Source of the DNA: Gammaproteobacteria bacterium
Lineage (GTDB): Bacteria > Pseudomonadota > Gammaproteobacteria > Chromatiales > Chromatiaceae
Assembly: GCA_030065815.1 (NCBI GenBank)
Contig: JASJCU010000015.1
Location: 1-37,426, forward strand
Reading direction: 5' to 3'
Length of the DNA stretch: 37,426 nucleotides
Of the stretch, positions 7,626 to 15,377 are shown in pieces. A program made the translations under genes and the position numbers. The first letter of the stretch is position 1; every line of letters starts with the position of its first letter. The notes beneath the pieces are model-generated. The model was given only the letters and a program-made list of their open reading frames with translations, had not been told where the DNA came from and did no database searches.

Positions 7626-8288
7626 ATGAAACACACCTTGGCAGCAGCGCTGTTGCTCGCCGCAGCAGGCCTGCCGGCGACGGCGAGTGCGCAGGATATC
7701 GCGGTAAAGATCACCCCACAGCTCGACGGCGTCGACGTCGTGCACGACGGCCGGCCACTGCGCATCCAGCGCAACCAGGACCAGGACAACACCATCCACC
7801 CTGCGTTCGCAAAGACCTCGCGACGCTGCCCACCGTTCTGTGTGCAGCCGGCGCGCATGCCCGACGGCGTCGCGACAATCGGCGAGATCGAGATGCTCGA
7901 CTACCTGCAGCGCGCAGCCGCCGGCGACCGCTCGATACTGGTCATCGACTCGCGCGGCCCCGACTGGCTCGAGCGCGGCACGATCCCGGGTTCGGTCAAC
8001 CTGCACTACAAGCAGCTCAGCCGCAAGGCGGCGTCGGAGAGCGACATCGCCAAGATTCTGATCGACCGCTTCGACGTCGAGCGGTCGGACGAGCTCTGGG
8101 ACTTCCGCTTCGCGAAGACCCTGGTGCTGTTCTGTAATGGACCCTGGTGCGGACAGTCGCCGACCAACATCAAGGCCCTGCTGCGACTCGGCTATCCGCC
8201 GTCCAAGCTGAAGTGGTACCGCGGCGGTATGCAGTCGTGGGAGGCCGTCGGCCTGACCACCGTCGTCCCCAACGAGGAGGCCCGCTGA
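7626..8288 (+). CDS. Periplasmic rhodanese-domain protein
   Basis: A 220-residue protein with a signal peptide (residues 1-22, ending ATASA) and a C-terminal rhodanese domain (about 85-212): VIDSRGPDWLERGTIPGSVN, then the active-site loop starting at Cys170 (CNGPWCGQS) with a second cysteine at 175. Rhodaneses carry sulfane sulfur as a persulfide on the loop cysteine. Two further cysteines (68 and 72, CPPFC) lie in the linker and might form a disulfide or take part in persulfide relay. ATG at 7626 is preferred to TTG at 7623. It ends five bases before the ankyrin lipoprotein, so the two are very likely cotranscribed. In a sulfur oxidiser a role in periplasmic sulfur transfer is reasonable but inferred. 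Confidence 0.85.
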   Translation: MKHTLAAALLLAAAGLPATASAQDIAVKITPQLDGVDVVHDGRPLRIQRNQDQDNTIHPAFAKTSRRCPPFCVQPARMPDGVATIGEIEMLDYLQRAAAGDRSILVIDSRGPDWLERGTIPGSVNLHYKQLSRKAASESDIAKILIDRFDVERSDELWDFRFAKTLVLFCNGPWCGQSPTNIKALLRLGYPPSKLKWYRGGMQSWEAVGLTTVVPNEEAR

Positions 8289-8293
8289 GCGCA

Positions 8294-8941
8294 ATGCGCA
8301 CGATGCCCCGATTCACGACCCTGCTGCTCGCCGCCGTCGTCGCCGTGCTGGCCGGATGCAGCGAGCCCGACCGGCCCTCGGTCACGCTGTACCTCGCCGT
8401 GCAGCGCGGCGACCTCGACCAGCTCGAGCGCCACATCTACTGGCAGACCGACATCAATGCGATGCTGCCGAACGGCCAGTACCCGCTGCAGGTCGCCGCG
8501 CGCAAGGGTCGCATCATCATGGTCAAGACGCTGCTCAAGCACGGCGCCGAGATCGACCGCCGCAACGCCGACGGCGACAGTGCGCTCGACCTGGCGATTC
8601 TCGCCGGTCGCACGCAGATCGCCGAGATCCTGATCGCCAACGGCGCCGAACTGGATGCCTCGGCGCTGCTGATCAAGGCCGCCGAGACCGGGGTCACCGA
8701 TCGCGACACGGTGCGTTTCCTGCTCGAACGCGGCGCCGATACCGAGCAGCGCAGCACCAGCGGCGACACGCCGCTGCTGATCGCGATCAGCCAGGACAAC
8801 CACCGTCTGGCGACCCACCTGGTCAATGCCGGCGCCGACGTCGACGCCAAGACGGCCGACGGCGAATCGGCGCTGACCCGCGCGCGCGGGCGCAACGCGA
8901 CCGAACTGGTCAGCCTGCTCGAGCGCTTCGGCGCCCAGTAA
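8294..8941 (+). CDS. Ankyrin-repeat lipoprotein
   Basis: A 215-residue protein with a lipoprotein signal (Leu-Ala-Gly-Cys, cysteine about residue 22) and about five ankyrin repeats covering the rest. Typical segments are YPLQVAARKGRIIMVKTLL, SALDLAILAGRTQIAEILI and TPLLIAISQDN. It is likely anchored to the membrane facing the periplasm and acts as a protein-binding scaffold. The ATG at 8294 is chosen because the lipobox follows at the right distance; a longer in-frame extension runs back into the rhodanese gene and is rejected. The five-base spacing suggests it partners the rhodanese. Confidence 0.85.
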   Translation: MRTMPRFTTLLLAAVVAVLAGCSEPDRPSVTLYLAVQRGDLDQLERHIYWQTDINAMLPNGQYPLQVAARKGRIIMVKTLLKHGAEIDRRNADGDSALDLAILAGRTQIAEILIANGAELDASALLIKAAETGVTDRDTVRFLLERGADTEQRSTSGDTPLLIAISQDNHRLATHLVNAGADVDAKTADGESALTRARGRNATELVSLLERFGAQ

Positions 8942-9071
8942 CCAGCCTTCACGTCCGGGGCGTCGACCGACTGCCGCGGATGACAGTGGTGGCGCGTTCT
9001 TGCTATCGTCGCGCGCCACCGGACCGGCGCGTCGCCGCAGCAGCGCCCGCACAACAACACGGAGCGACCCC

Positions 9072-9356
9072 ATGGCCAGCACGCCTGATGAACTGACGAT
9101 CAACTACAGCGAGGGCGGGATCGACATCGTCAAGGAACTCGACAAAGAGGTCCTCTCCAAAGGCGCATGGACGACGATCCTGTTCCGCTACCAGGATTGG
9201 GAGCCGCGCAAGGAGGCGTACAGCAAGGACAAGTACTCGATCCGCCGCTACCAGAAGCGCAACGGCGAATACCAGCAGAAGTCGAAGTTCAACATCTCGA
9301 GCCCGGACCAGGCGAAGCAGCTGATCGCCGCGCTGACCAAGTGGATCGACGATTGA
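9072..9356 (+). CDS. Conserved small protein, PC4/YdbC-like pattern
   Basis: A 94-residue soluble protein. The segments DKYSIRRYQKRNGEYQQKS and FNISSPDQAKQLIAALTKW resemble the curved sheet plus helix of PC4/YdbC-type single-strand nucleic-acid binders, but the similarity is in pattern only. ATG at 9072 with GGAG nine bases upstream. High charge (many Lys and Asp) and no membrane segment. It converges with the helix-hairpin-helix gene across a 70-base GC-rich gap. A DNA or RNA-binding role is a guess. Confidence 0.65.
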   Translation: MASTPDELTINYSEGGIDIVKELDKEVLSKGAWTTILFRYQDWEPRKEAYSKDKYSIRRYQKRNGEYQQKSKFNISSPDQAKQLIAALTKWIDD

Positions 9357-9427
9357 CGCGCGCCGCGTAGCCCGGCGCGCGGGCGCAGCCGCGGCGCGCC
9401 CACGCCGCGGGCCGCAAAGCCCCTGAA

Positions 9428-10129
9428 CTAGTCGTCACGCGCCGCGATCAATGCCCGGGCCTGTGGAATCCACTCCTCGCGCTCTATCCGACCCTTGAAG
9501 CGCAGCTGGTCGTTGACCCAGGCCACGTTCTCCGGCGACCAGGACGCGATCTGTTCGAAACGGCGGATACCCAGGCCATCGAGGATGCCCGCGATCTTCG
9601 GGCCGATACCCCTGATCTGCTGCAGGTCGTCCGGCGCCACCGAGCCGTCATCGGCCGGCGGTGCCGCGACATCGTCGACAGCCCCGGCGTCGCCACCCAT
9701 CGCCGCGGCGGCCTCGGCGGCGGCCGCGGAGACCTTGGCGATCGGCTGGCTGGCCGGCGCCGCGCCCGGCGACGCCCCGGTGGCCGGTGTCGCCGCCGCT
9801 GCGAGCTGTTCGCGACAGGCGTCGAGTTCGTCCTGCAACGCGGCCCGCGCCGCGCTGTCGCCCGCGTCGCCCGGCAGCATCCCACCCTCGAGTTCGGCAA
9901 CCCGGTCGCCGAGCTTCTTGAGCTCGGCCTCGGCATGACCGCGGGCGTTGACCGCGGCGTCGACCTCCCCGCGCAGTTGACGGGCATCCGCCTCGGCGCT
10001 GTTGAGGCGCAGCTGCAGCGACGAGCGTGCGCTGTTCGCGGCCAGTCGTGTCAGGTACCAGCCGAGGATCAGGCCGAGCAGACCGGCGATCAGCAGCAGG
10101 ATGAAGATTTGGGTGATCAGGTACGTCAT
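9428..10129 (-). CDS. Membrane-anchored helix-hairpin-helix protein
   Basis: A 233-residue protein with three parts: an N-terminal membrane helix (residues 5-27), a coiled coil (about 35-105, heptad-like with a Cys at about 111), and an Ala/Pro linker leading to a C-terminal helix-hairpin-helix domain (LQQIRGIGPKIAGILDGLGI, then FEQIASWSPENVAWVNDQL and RIEREEWIPQA). The C-terminal domain type is widespread in proteobacteria, sometimes labelled flap-endonuclease-like; here no nuclease residues are visible. ATG at 10129. It follows the OmpA/BON gene by 16 bases, so the two form an envelope-linked pair. Confidence 0.75.
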   Translation of the reverse strand: MTYLITQIFILLLIAGLLGLILGWYLTRLAANSARSSLQLRLNSAEADARQLRGEVDAAVNARGHAEAELKKLGDRVAELEGGMLPGDAGDSAARAALQDELDACREQLAAAATPATGASPGAAPASQPIAKVSAAAAEAAAAMGGDAGAVDDVAAPPADDGSVAPDDLQQIRGIGPKIAGILDGLGIRRFEQIASWSPENVAWVNDQLRFKGRIEREEWIPQARALIAARDD

Positions 10130-10145
10130 TTCCCGCTCCGCGGTG

Positions 10146-10910
10146 TCACTGAATGGGCAATACGTCGAAGGTGATGCGACGATTTGCGGCCCGGCCCTCC
10201 GGCGTGGCATTGCTGGCGATCGGCTGGCTATCGCCATAGGCGATGATCTGCATTCGCCGTGGATCGATGCCGGCGAGGTAGAAGAAGCGCTCGACCGCCT
10301 CGGCGCGCGCCTGACTGAGGCGCAGGTTGAATTCGCGGTCGCCGCTGCCGTCGGTGTGGCCACCGATCACCAGGCGCGTCGCCGGGCATTGAAAGGCGAC
10401 TGCCGCGAGATCGTTGAGGACCGGGTAACTCTCGATCATCGGCGACGCGCCGCCGCTCTCGAAGCGGATCGCGCTGACCGACGCCAGCCGCGCCATCGTG
10501 CGCTGGCAGCTGCCGGCATCCATCGGGTTGGAGAGGTCGCCGCCGAGCCTGACGATGCGCCGGGTATCGAAGCGCGCGTTGAGCGGGTCGTTGGCATCGA
10601 GCATCGAGGCCCGACGCACGACGGCATCGGCGTCGACGCTGCGCACGCCCCAGACGTCGGCGGCGATGCCGGCGACGTAATCCGGCGCGAAACGACGCGG
10701 CAGTTCGCCGCTGAGACGGACGTCGCGGCCGTCCGGCGCGATCTCCAGACCGCTGATTGCATGCGCCGCCAGCGCCTGCCCGACGCGCTCGGCGAGATCG
10801 TTCTCGATCGCGTCGTGGCGTGTCGCCACGGTGATCCAGGTGAGCAGCAACAGGCTCGCGATGCCGACCAGGATGGCCGTACTCCTCGACACGTCAGTCT
10901 CCCCCGTCAA
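10146..10910 (-). CDS. OmpA/BON-domain envelope protein
   Basis: A 254-residue protein with one N-terminal transmembrane helix (about residues 11-29), a BON-like domain (about 38-105, with GLEIAPDGRDVRLSGELP), and a C-terminal OmpA peptidoglycan-binding domain. In the latter, IGGHTDGSGDREFNLRLSQA and ANRRITFDV are the characteristic segments. The likely role is to link the inner membrane to peptidoglycan. Start: an in-frame ATG at 10910; a start a few codons later (at the SRST segment) is possible. It is the first gene of a two-gene unit with the helix-hairpin-helix protein. Confidence 0.82.
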   Translation of the reverse strand: MTGETDVSRSTAILVGIASLLLLTWITVATRHDAIENDLAERVGQALAAHAISGLEIAPDGRDVRLSGELPRRFAPDYVAGIAADVWGVRSVDADAVVRRASMLDANDPLNARFDTRRIVRLGGDLSNPMDAGSCQRTMARLASVSAIRFESGGASPMIESYPVLNDLAAVAFQCPATRLVIGGHTDGSGDREFNLRLSQARAEAVERFFYLAGIDPRRMQIIAYGDSQPIASNATPEGRAANRRITFDVLPIQ

Positions 10911-11060
10911 GCGTCATTCGCATGTTTGTCGTTGTTGTCGCCCGGCGCACCCGCATGCGGCAGGCACCCGACTCGGCGTGTCGCTAATTTACCGCATTTC
11001 GCGACCGATGTTGCGGCTATTGTCGAACCTGCGCGGCGTGCCGCAGACCCGCCGGGACCG

Positions 11061-12497
11061 TCACAAACCGAGCTGCGCGGGCCAGTCGATCAGCGCGTCG
11101 ACGACGGCGCGCTGCGCCGGCGTCAGCGACAGGTCGACAGCCAGGCGCGACAGCTGCCGACGGTAGTCGTCGAGCACGATGGACGCGCCGGCGCCGGGCT
11201 CGGTCAGGCGCCGGCGGCGGTACGCCTCCCAGCGCTGGCGCTCATCGCCGCCGAGCGAGTCCGGCCAGTTGCGCGCGCGGTAGCGAAACAGCAGTTCGCC
11301 GAGCTTGGGCGCGTCGAACGCCGGGTGCAGTTCGGCGAGCTCTGCCGGCGCGCTGCGTCTGACCTGCTCGCAACGGCGCCGATCGTCATCGCCGAGAAAG
11401 CCGCCATAGAGGTCGCGATCCGGATCCGCCTGCGGCGGGAACGCGTCGCGGTCGTCGAACACCGCGGCGACCTTGTCGGCCAGTCCGGTCGCGCCACGCA
11501 GCGCGTCGAGGTGACGCTGCTCGGCGTCCGCGTCCATCGCCCAGCGCTCGCGGGCCGCGTCGGTCAACGTGCCCAGCGGCACGATCACCGGGCTGCGGTT
11601 GACGTGCACGACCTTGAGCGGGATGCGTTCGACACCGTCGGGCAGGTCGGCCGTCGCGGTGTACAGGCGCGCGCGGATCTGGTCGGCCGACAGTGTCAGC
11701 AGCGGCGTCGGGTCGCTGCGCAGATCGTAGACGATCACACCGTTGCGGTTGACCGGGTGCATCGCCAGCGGCACGACCGCGGCGATGCAGCCGAGGCGCG
11801 CCGGATAGCGCGCCGACACGTGCAGCACCGGCCTGCCGGCACGCACATTCAGCTGCGCCGCGAGCTTGCGCTTGTCGCGGTTGTGGAGCGCGAAATCGAA
11901 CAGCTTGGGCTGGCGCTCGCGGATCAGGCGCGCGATCGCGATCGTCGCACGCACGTCGACCAGCGCGTCGTGGGCGCCGCTGTGCTCGATGCCATTGGCC
12001 GCGGTCAGGTCCTCGAGGCGGAAACTGCTGACGCCCGGTTCGCGCTCCGGCCACTCGATGCCGTCGGGACGCAACGCACGGGTCAGGCGCACGACGTCGA
12101 TCATGTCCCAGCGCGAGTTGCCGTTCTGCCACTCGCGCGCGTACGGATCGTAGAAGTTCCGGTACAGCCCGTAGCGCGTGATCTCGTCGTCGAAGCGCAG
12201 CGAGTTGTAGCCCAGGGCACAGGTCCCGGGACGCGCCAGCTCGTCGTGGATGAAGCGGAAGAAATCGGCCTCCGGCGCACCCTTGTCGCGGGCCAGCTGC
12301 GGCGTGATGCCGGTGACCAGGCAGGCCTCGGGCTGCGGCAGGAAATCGTCGGCCGGGCGCGCGTAGACGACCAGTGGCTCGCCGATCGGGTTGAAGTCGA
12401 GATCGGTGCGTTGGCCGGCGAACTGCGCCGCTCGATCGACCGCGGGCTGTGCCCCCCAGGTCTCGTAGTCGTGCCAGTAGAACGACGCTGCCGTCAT
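11061..12497 (-). CDS. sbcB: Exodeoxyribonuclease I
   Basis: A 478-residue protein, close to the length of E. coli ExoI (475). It degrades single-stranded DNA 3' to 5' in repair and recombination. The exonuclease domain begins with HDYETWG (Asp and Glu of the DEDD set), followed by CALGYNSLRFDDEITRYG and SGAHDALVDVRAT carrying the later acidic residues. The SH3-like and C-terminal domains follow (LHVNRSP-type segment, then FRYRARNWPDSL, which is typical of ExoI). The ATG at 12497 overlaps the stop of tsaB by four bases, so translation is coupled. Confidence 0.95.
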   Translation of the reverse strand: MTAASFYWHDYETWGAQPAVDRAAQFAGQRTDLDFNPIGEPLVVYARPADDFLPQPEACLVTGITPQLARDKGAPEADFFRFIHDELARPGTCALGYNSLRFDDEITRYGLYRNFYDPYAREWQNGNSRWDMIDVVRLTRALRPDGIEWPEREPGVSSFRLEDLTAANGIEHSGAHDALVDVRATIAIARLIRERQPKLFDFALHNRDKRKLAAQLNVRAGRPVLHVSARYPARLGCIAAVVPLAMHPVNRNGVIVYDLRSDPTPLLTLSADQIRARLYTATADLPDGVERIPLKVVHVNRSPVIVPLGTLTDAARERWAMDADAEQRHLDALRGATGLADKVAAVFDDRDAFPPQADPDRDLYGGFLGDDDRRRCEQVRRSAPAELAELHPAFDAPKLGELLFRYRARNWPDSLGGDERQRWEAYRRRRLTEPGAGASIVLDDYRRQLSRLAVDLSLTPAQRAVVDALIDWPAQLGL

Positions 12498-13171
12498 GCC
12501 TTGGCCCAGGCGACGTCGTCGCGCAGGTAGACCGGCAGCGCCCGTTCGGCGTCGACGGCACGGCCCTCGGCGAACAACACGCCGCCGAGCCGGGCCACGG
12601 CAGCGGCGTGTACCATCGCGTCGGCGAGCGGCGGCTCGGCGGTCGGGCAGCGTGCGGCCAGCGCTGCCGCGTAGGTCTTCCAGCCACTGCCGGCGCCGCG
12701 CCAGCCGGCGCCGTCGGGCAGCGCGACGGCGTCGGCCGCGGCGACCGATTCGTCGCCGACCGGGCGCATGATGCCGCCGGCGTCGCTGCGAAACGCACCC
12801 CAGTACACCTCCCCCATGCGCGCGTCGAACGCGCTCAGCACCGCGCCGCTGCCGACACCGTCGAGACAGCCCTGGGCGAGCGCGTGCAGGCTCGACACCG
12901 GCACCACCGGCAGACCGCTGCCGAATGCCGCACCCTGGACCACCGACGCCGCGATACGCAGCCCGGTGAAGGCCCCGGGGCCGCGCGCGAAGGCCAGTGC
13001 ATCGAGCGCCGTCAGCGCGAGGCCGGCGTCGGCCAGCAAGCCGTCCATCATCGGCAGGATCAGTTCGCTGTGGCGGCGCGGCGCCAGCGCGAAGCGCTCG
13101 GCGATCTCGCCGTCGATCGCCAGCGCCGCCGAGCACGCGTCCTCGGTGGTGTCGATCGCCAGCAGCTTCAC
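12494..13171 (-). CDS. tsaB: tRNA threonylcarbamoyladenosine protein TsaB
   Basis: A 225-residue member of the ASKHA-fold family that acts with TsaD and TsaE to make the t6A37 modification of ANN-decoding tRNAs. N-terminal LLAIDTTEDACSAAL, the conserved HSELILPMMDGLL helix and GPGAFTGLRIAASVVQG identify it. The GTG at 13171 starts exactly at the expected N-terminus. It ends inside the sbcB start codon (ATGA overlap), a coupled pair. Confidence 0.95.
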   Translation of the reverse strand: MKLLAIDTTEDACSAALAIDGEIAERFALAPRRHSELILPMMDGLLADAGLALTALDALAFARGPGAFTGLRIAASVVQGAAFGSGLPVVPVSSLHALAQGCLDGVGSGAVLSAFDARMGEVYWGAFRSDAGGIMRPVGDESVAAADAVALPDGAGWRGAGSGWKTYAAALAARCPTAEPPLADAMVHAAAVARLGGVLFAEGRAVDAERALPVYLRDDVAWAKA

Positions 13172-13217
13172 GCCGGCCCCAGGCCGCGGGCCGCGGGCGT
13201 TGCAGCGCACGGCACGT

Positions 13218-14201
13218 TCAGGAACCGTCGGCCAGCAGCACGGTCGACCCCGTGGTCCGACGGCCCTCGAGGTCGCGGTGGGCCTGTGCGGTATCCGCCA
13301 GCGCATAGGTCTGGTTGATCTGGATGTGCAACAGCCCGTCGCTGATCGCGCCGAACAGTTTGGCGGCGCCGTCGTCGAGCAGCGCGCGGGTCGCGATGTG
13401 CGTCGCCAGCGTCGGCCGGGTCACGTACAGCGAGCCCTTCGGCGCGAGGATCGCCGGGCTGAAAGGTTCGACCGGGCCGGACGCGTTGCCGTAGCTGACC
13501 ATGACGCCGAACGGCCGCAATGAATCCAGCGACGCCATGAAGGTCGCCTTGCCGACGGAATCGTAGGCCGCGGCGACGCCGGCGCCGCCGGTGATCTCGC
13601 GCACCCGCGCCGGGATGTCCTGGTCGCGGTAGAGGATCGTATGGTCGCAACCATTGGCCCGCGCGAGTTCGGCCTTCTCCGCCGAGCCGACGCAGCCGAT
13701 CACGGTCGCGCCGAGGTGTTTCGCCCACTGGCACAGCAGTGAGCCGACGCCACCAGCCGCGGCATAGACCAGGATGCTGTCACCCGGCTGCACCGGGTAG
13801 GAGCGGAACAACAGGTATTGTGCCGTCAGGCCCTTGAGCATGACCGCGGCGGCCTGGCGGTCGCTGATCGTCTCCGGCAGCGCGACCAGCTTGTCGGCCG
13901 CGATCAGGCGCGCCTCGGCATAGCCGCCTTGGCACATCGGATAGGCGACACGGTCGCCGACGGCGAAACGCTCGACGCCCTCGCCGACCGCTTCCACCGT
14001 ACCCGCCGCCTCCATGCCGAGCACCGCCGGCAGGTCGCCCGCCGGGTACAGGCCGTCGCGCTGGTAGACGTCGATGTAGTTGAGACCGCACGCAGTCTGG
14101 CGCAGCCGCACCTCGCCGGGACCCGGCTCGCCGACGTCGATCGCATCCCAGCGCAGTTGTTCGGCCCCGCCGTGGGCGTGAATCCGGATTGCGTGCGTCA
14201 T
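13218..14201 (-). CDS. Zinc-independent NAD(P)H:quinone oxidoreductase (MDR family)
   Basis: A 327-residue medium-chain dehydrogenase/reductase of the quinone oxidoreductase type. It has the N-terminal GroES-like fold with CGLNYIDVYQRDGLYP, the nucleotide-binding glycine motif AAAGGVGSLLCQWAKHLGA, and the C-terminal GKATFMASLDSLRPFG; cysteines for structural zinc are absent. It transfers hydride from NAD(P)H to quinones or enones. ATG at 14201. It diverges from sor across a 192-base intergenic region. A redox link to sulfur oxidation is possible but unproven. Confidence 0.9.
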   Translation of the reverse strand: MTHAIRIHAHGGAEQLRWDAIDVGEPGPGEVRLRQTACGLNYIDVYQRDGLYPAGDLPAVLGMEAAGTVEAVGEGVERFAVGDRVAYPMCQGGYAEARLIAADKLVALPETISDRQAAAVMLKGLTAQYLLFRSYPVQPGDSILVYAAAGGVGSLLCQWAKHLGATVIGCVGSAEKAELARANGCDHTILYRDQDIPARVREITGGAGVAAAYDSVGKATFMASLDSLRPFGVMVSYGNASGPVEPFSPAILAPKGSLYVTRPTLATHIATRALLDDGAAKLFGAISDGLLHIQINQTYALADTAQAHRDLEGRRTTGSTVLLADGS

Positions 14202-14393
14202 GGTTGTCCCCCGCGAAGCAGACGCCGATTTTCGGTGCCCGCGACGGTGAGCACAAGCCGGAAACGCGTCGCCCGCACAATTGTCACGGGCATTGGCGGG
14301 CGTTTTGCGGCAACCTTGGAGGCCGATGACAGACATTGCCATCGACCGAACACCGCCCAACAAGCCAAGTCTGTGACGAGGACCCTTTCAACG

Positions 14394-15335
14394 ATGGACG
14401 TCAAAGCCCTGTTCGATGCCGAGCCGACGTCGCCGCTGTACGTGGCGATCAACAAGGTGCTGGTGCGTAACGACCCCAACCTGCTGCGAATGATGAAAGA
14501 GGCGAGCAGCAAGATGTGCCTGGCCACCGCGCTGACCCCCGGATTTCGTGGTTTCGACCTGATGCGCCAGCGCGGCACCTGCCCGATGGGCATGCGCTGG
14601 GCGGCCAGCTCCGACATGTCGAACGAGCTGTCTCATATCTGGATCGACCAGTTCACGTACTGGGACACGATCGACGCGCACGAGAACTTCCACGAGACCT
14701 TCGAGGACGTCGTCGTCGACTCGTGCGCCAAGTGCGGCGGCATGCTGCTCGACGGCCCGGAGGAACCAGTCTACCGGATAGTCAAGAGCGACCTGCCGAA
14801 GCTGATCTCGAAGAACCAGATGATGAAGCTCGGCTTCGACAACAACGGCAACACCGACGGCTACGCGATGGACTCCGGCGAGACCGTGACCGTGCAGGCC
14901 GTGCACCACGTCAAACCGGGCAAGGAGGCGGAGTTCGAGGAGGGCGAGATCCAGACCATGGAGCTGCTCAAGGAGACCGCCGGTGTCATCGGCTACCAGA
15001 TCCTCAAACGGGTCGGCCTGTCGACGCTGGGCAGCGGCCACGCGACGGTCGAGTCGATGATGGAGGACATGAAGGACAGCTCGGGCAGCAAGCTGCAGCG
15101 CGCAGCCGAGGTCTGGGAGGGCTACACGATACCCGCCGAGTACCTGACCATGGTCGAGTTCGAGGACCTGCAATCGGCCCAGGGCGGCATGCCGCACGTC
15201 AACGTCAAGCCCGAGATCCTGTTCGTACACGGCATGAAGGTGCTCAACAACTGCCTGACGATACCCACCGTGCGCATCTCCGACAGCATGTTCCGCGAAC
15301 ACAGCTACCGCGAGATCCTGCAGGGCAAGAAATGA
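14394..15335 (+). CDS. sor: Sulfur oxygenase reductase
   Basis: A 313-residue protein recognisable as SOR, a cytoplasmic enzyme that disproportionates elemental sulfur with O2 to sulfite, thiosulfate and sulfide without external cofactors. All key residues of the Acidianus ambivalens enzyme are present with a constant offset of about 10: iron ligands His96, His100 (HENFH) and Glu124 (GPEEPVY); the persulfide cysteine Cys42 (KMCLATA) and the CxxC pair Cys111/Cys114. YVAIN near the N-terminus, PGFRGF, and PGKEAEFEEG are further family signatures. ATG at 14394; a GTG seven codons upstream is possible. The enzyme normally forms a 24-subunit hollow sphere. Its gene diverges from the quinone oxidoreductase and ends near a GC-rich stem-loop. 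Confidence 0.95.
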   Translation: MDVKALFDAEPTSPLYVAINKVLVRNDPNLLRMMKEASSKMCLATALTPGFRGFDLMRQRGTCPMGMRWAASSDMSNELSHIWIDQFTYWDTIDAHENFHETFEDVVVDSCAKCGGMLLDGPEEPVYRIVKSDLPKLISKNQMMKLGFDNNGNTDGYAMDSGETVTVQAVHHVKPGKEAEFEEGEIQTMELLKETAGVIGYQILKRVGLSTLGSGHATVESMMEDMKDSSGSKLQRAAEVWEGYTIPAEYLTMVEFEDLQSAQGGMPHVNVKPEILFVHGMKVLNNCLTIPTVRISDSMFREHSYREILQGKK

Positions 15336-15340
15336 CGGGG

Positions 15341-15366
15341 CGCGCGCCGGTCGCGGCCGGCGCGCG
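15341..15366. terminator. GC-rich 10-bp stem-loop between convergent genes
   Basis: CGCGCGCCGG (15341-15350) pairs perfectly with 15357-15366 around a 6-base loop, six bases after the sor stop and just downstream of the convergent cyclase stop. There is no T tract, so it is more likely a 3'-end stabiliser or Rho-assisted bidirectional terminator than an intrinsic one. Confidence 0.5.
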
Positions 15367-15377
15367 GGCCGGCAGTG

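Noticed and set aside
9381-9401. GC-rich inverted repeat GGGCGC/GCGCCC between convergent genes at 9356 and 9428
   Set aside because: Six-base arms in extremely GC-rich DNA with no T tract; could arise by chance, so not listed as a terminator.
10002-12530. 842-residue open frame on the + strand
   Set aside because: It runs antisense through the OmpA/BON gene and sbcB, has biased Arg/Ala/Val composition and no recognisable domain; shadow of GC-rich coding DNA.
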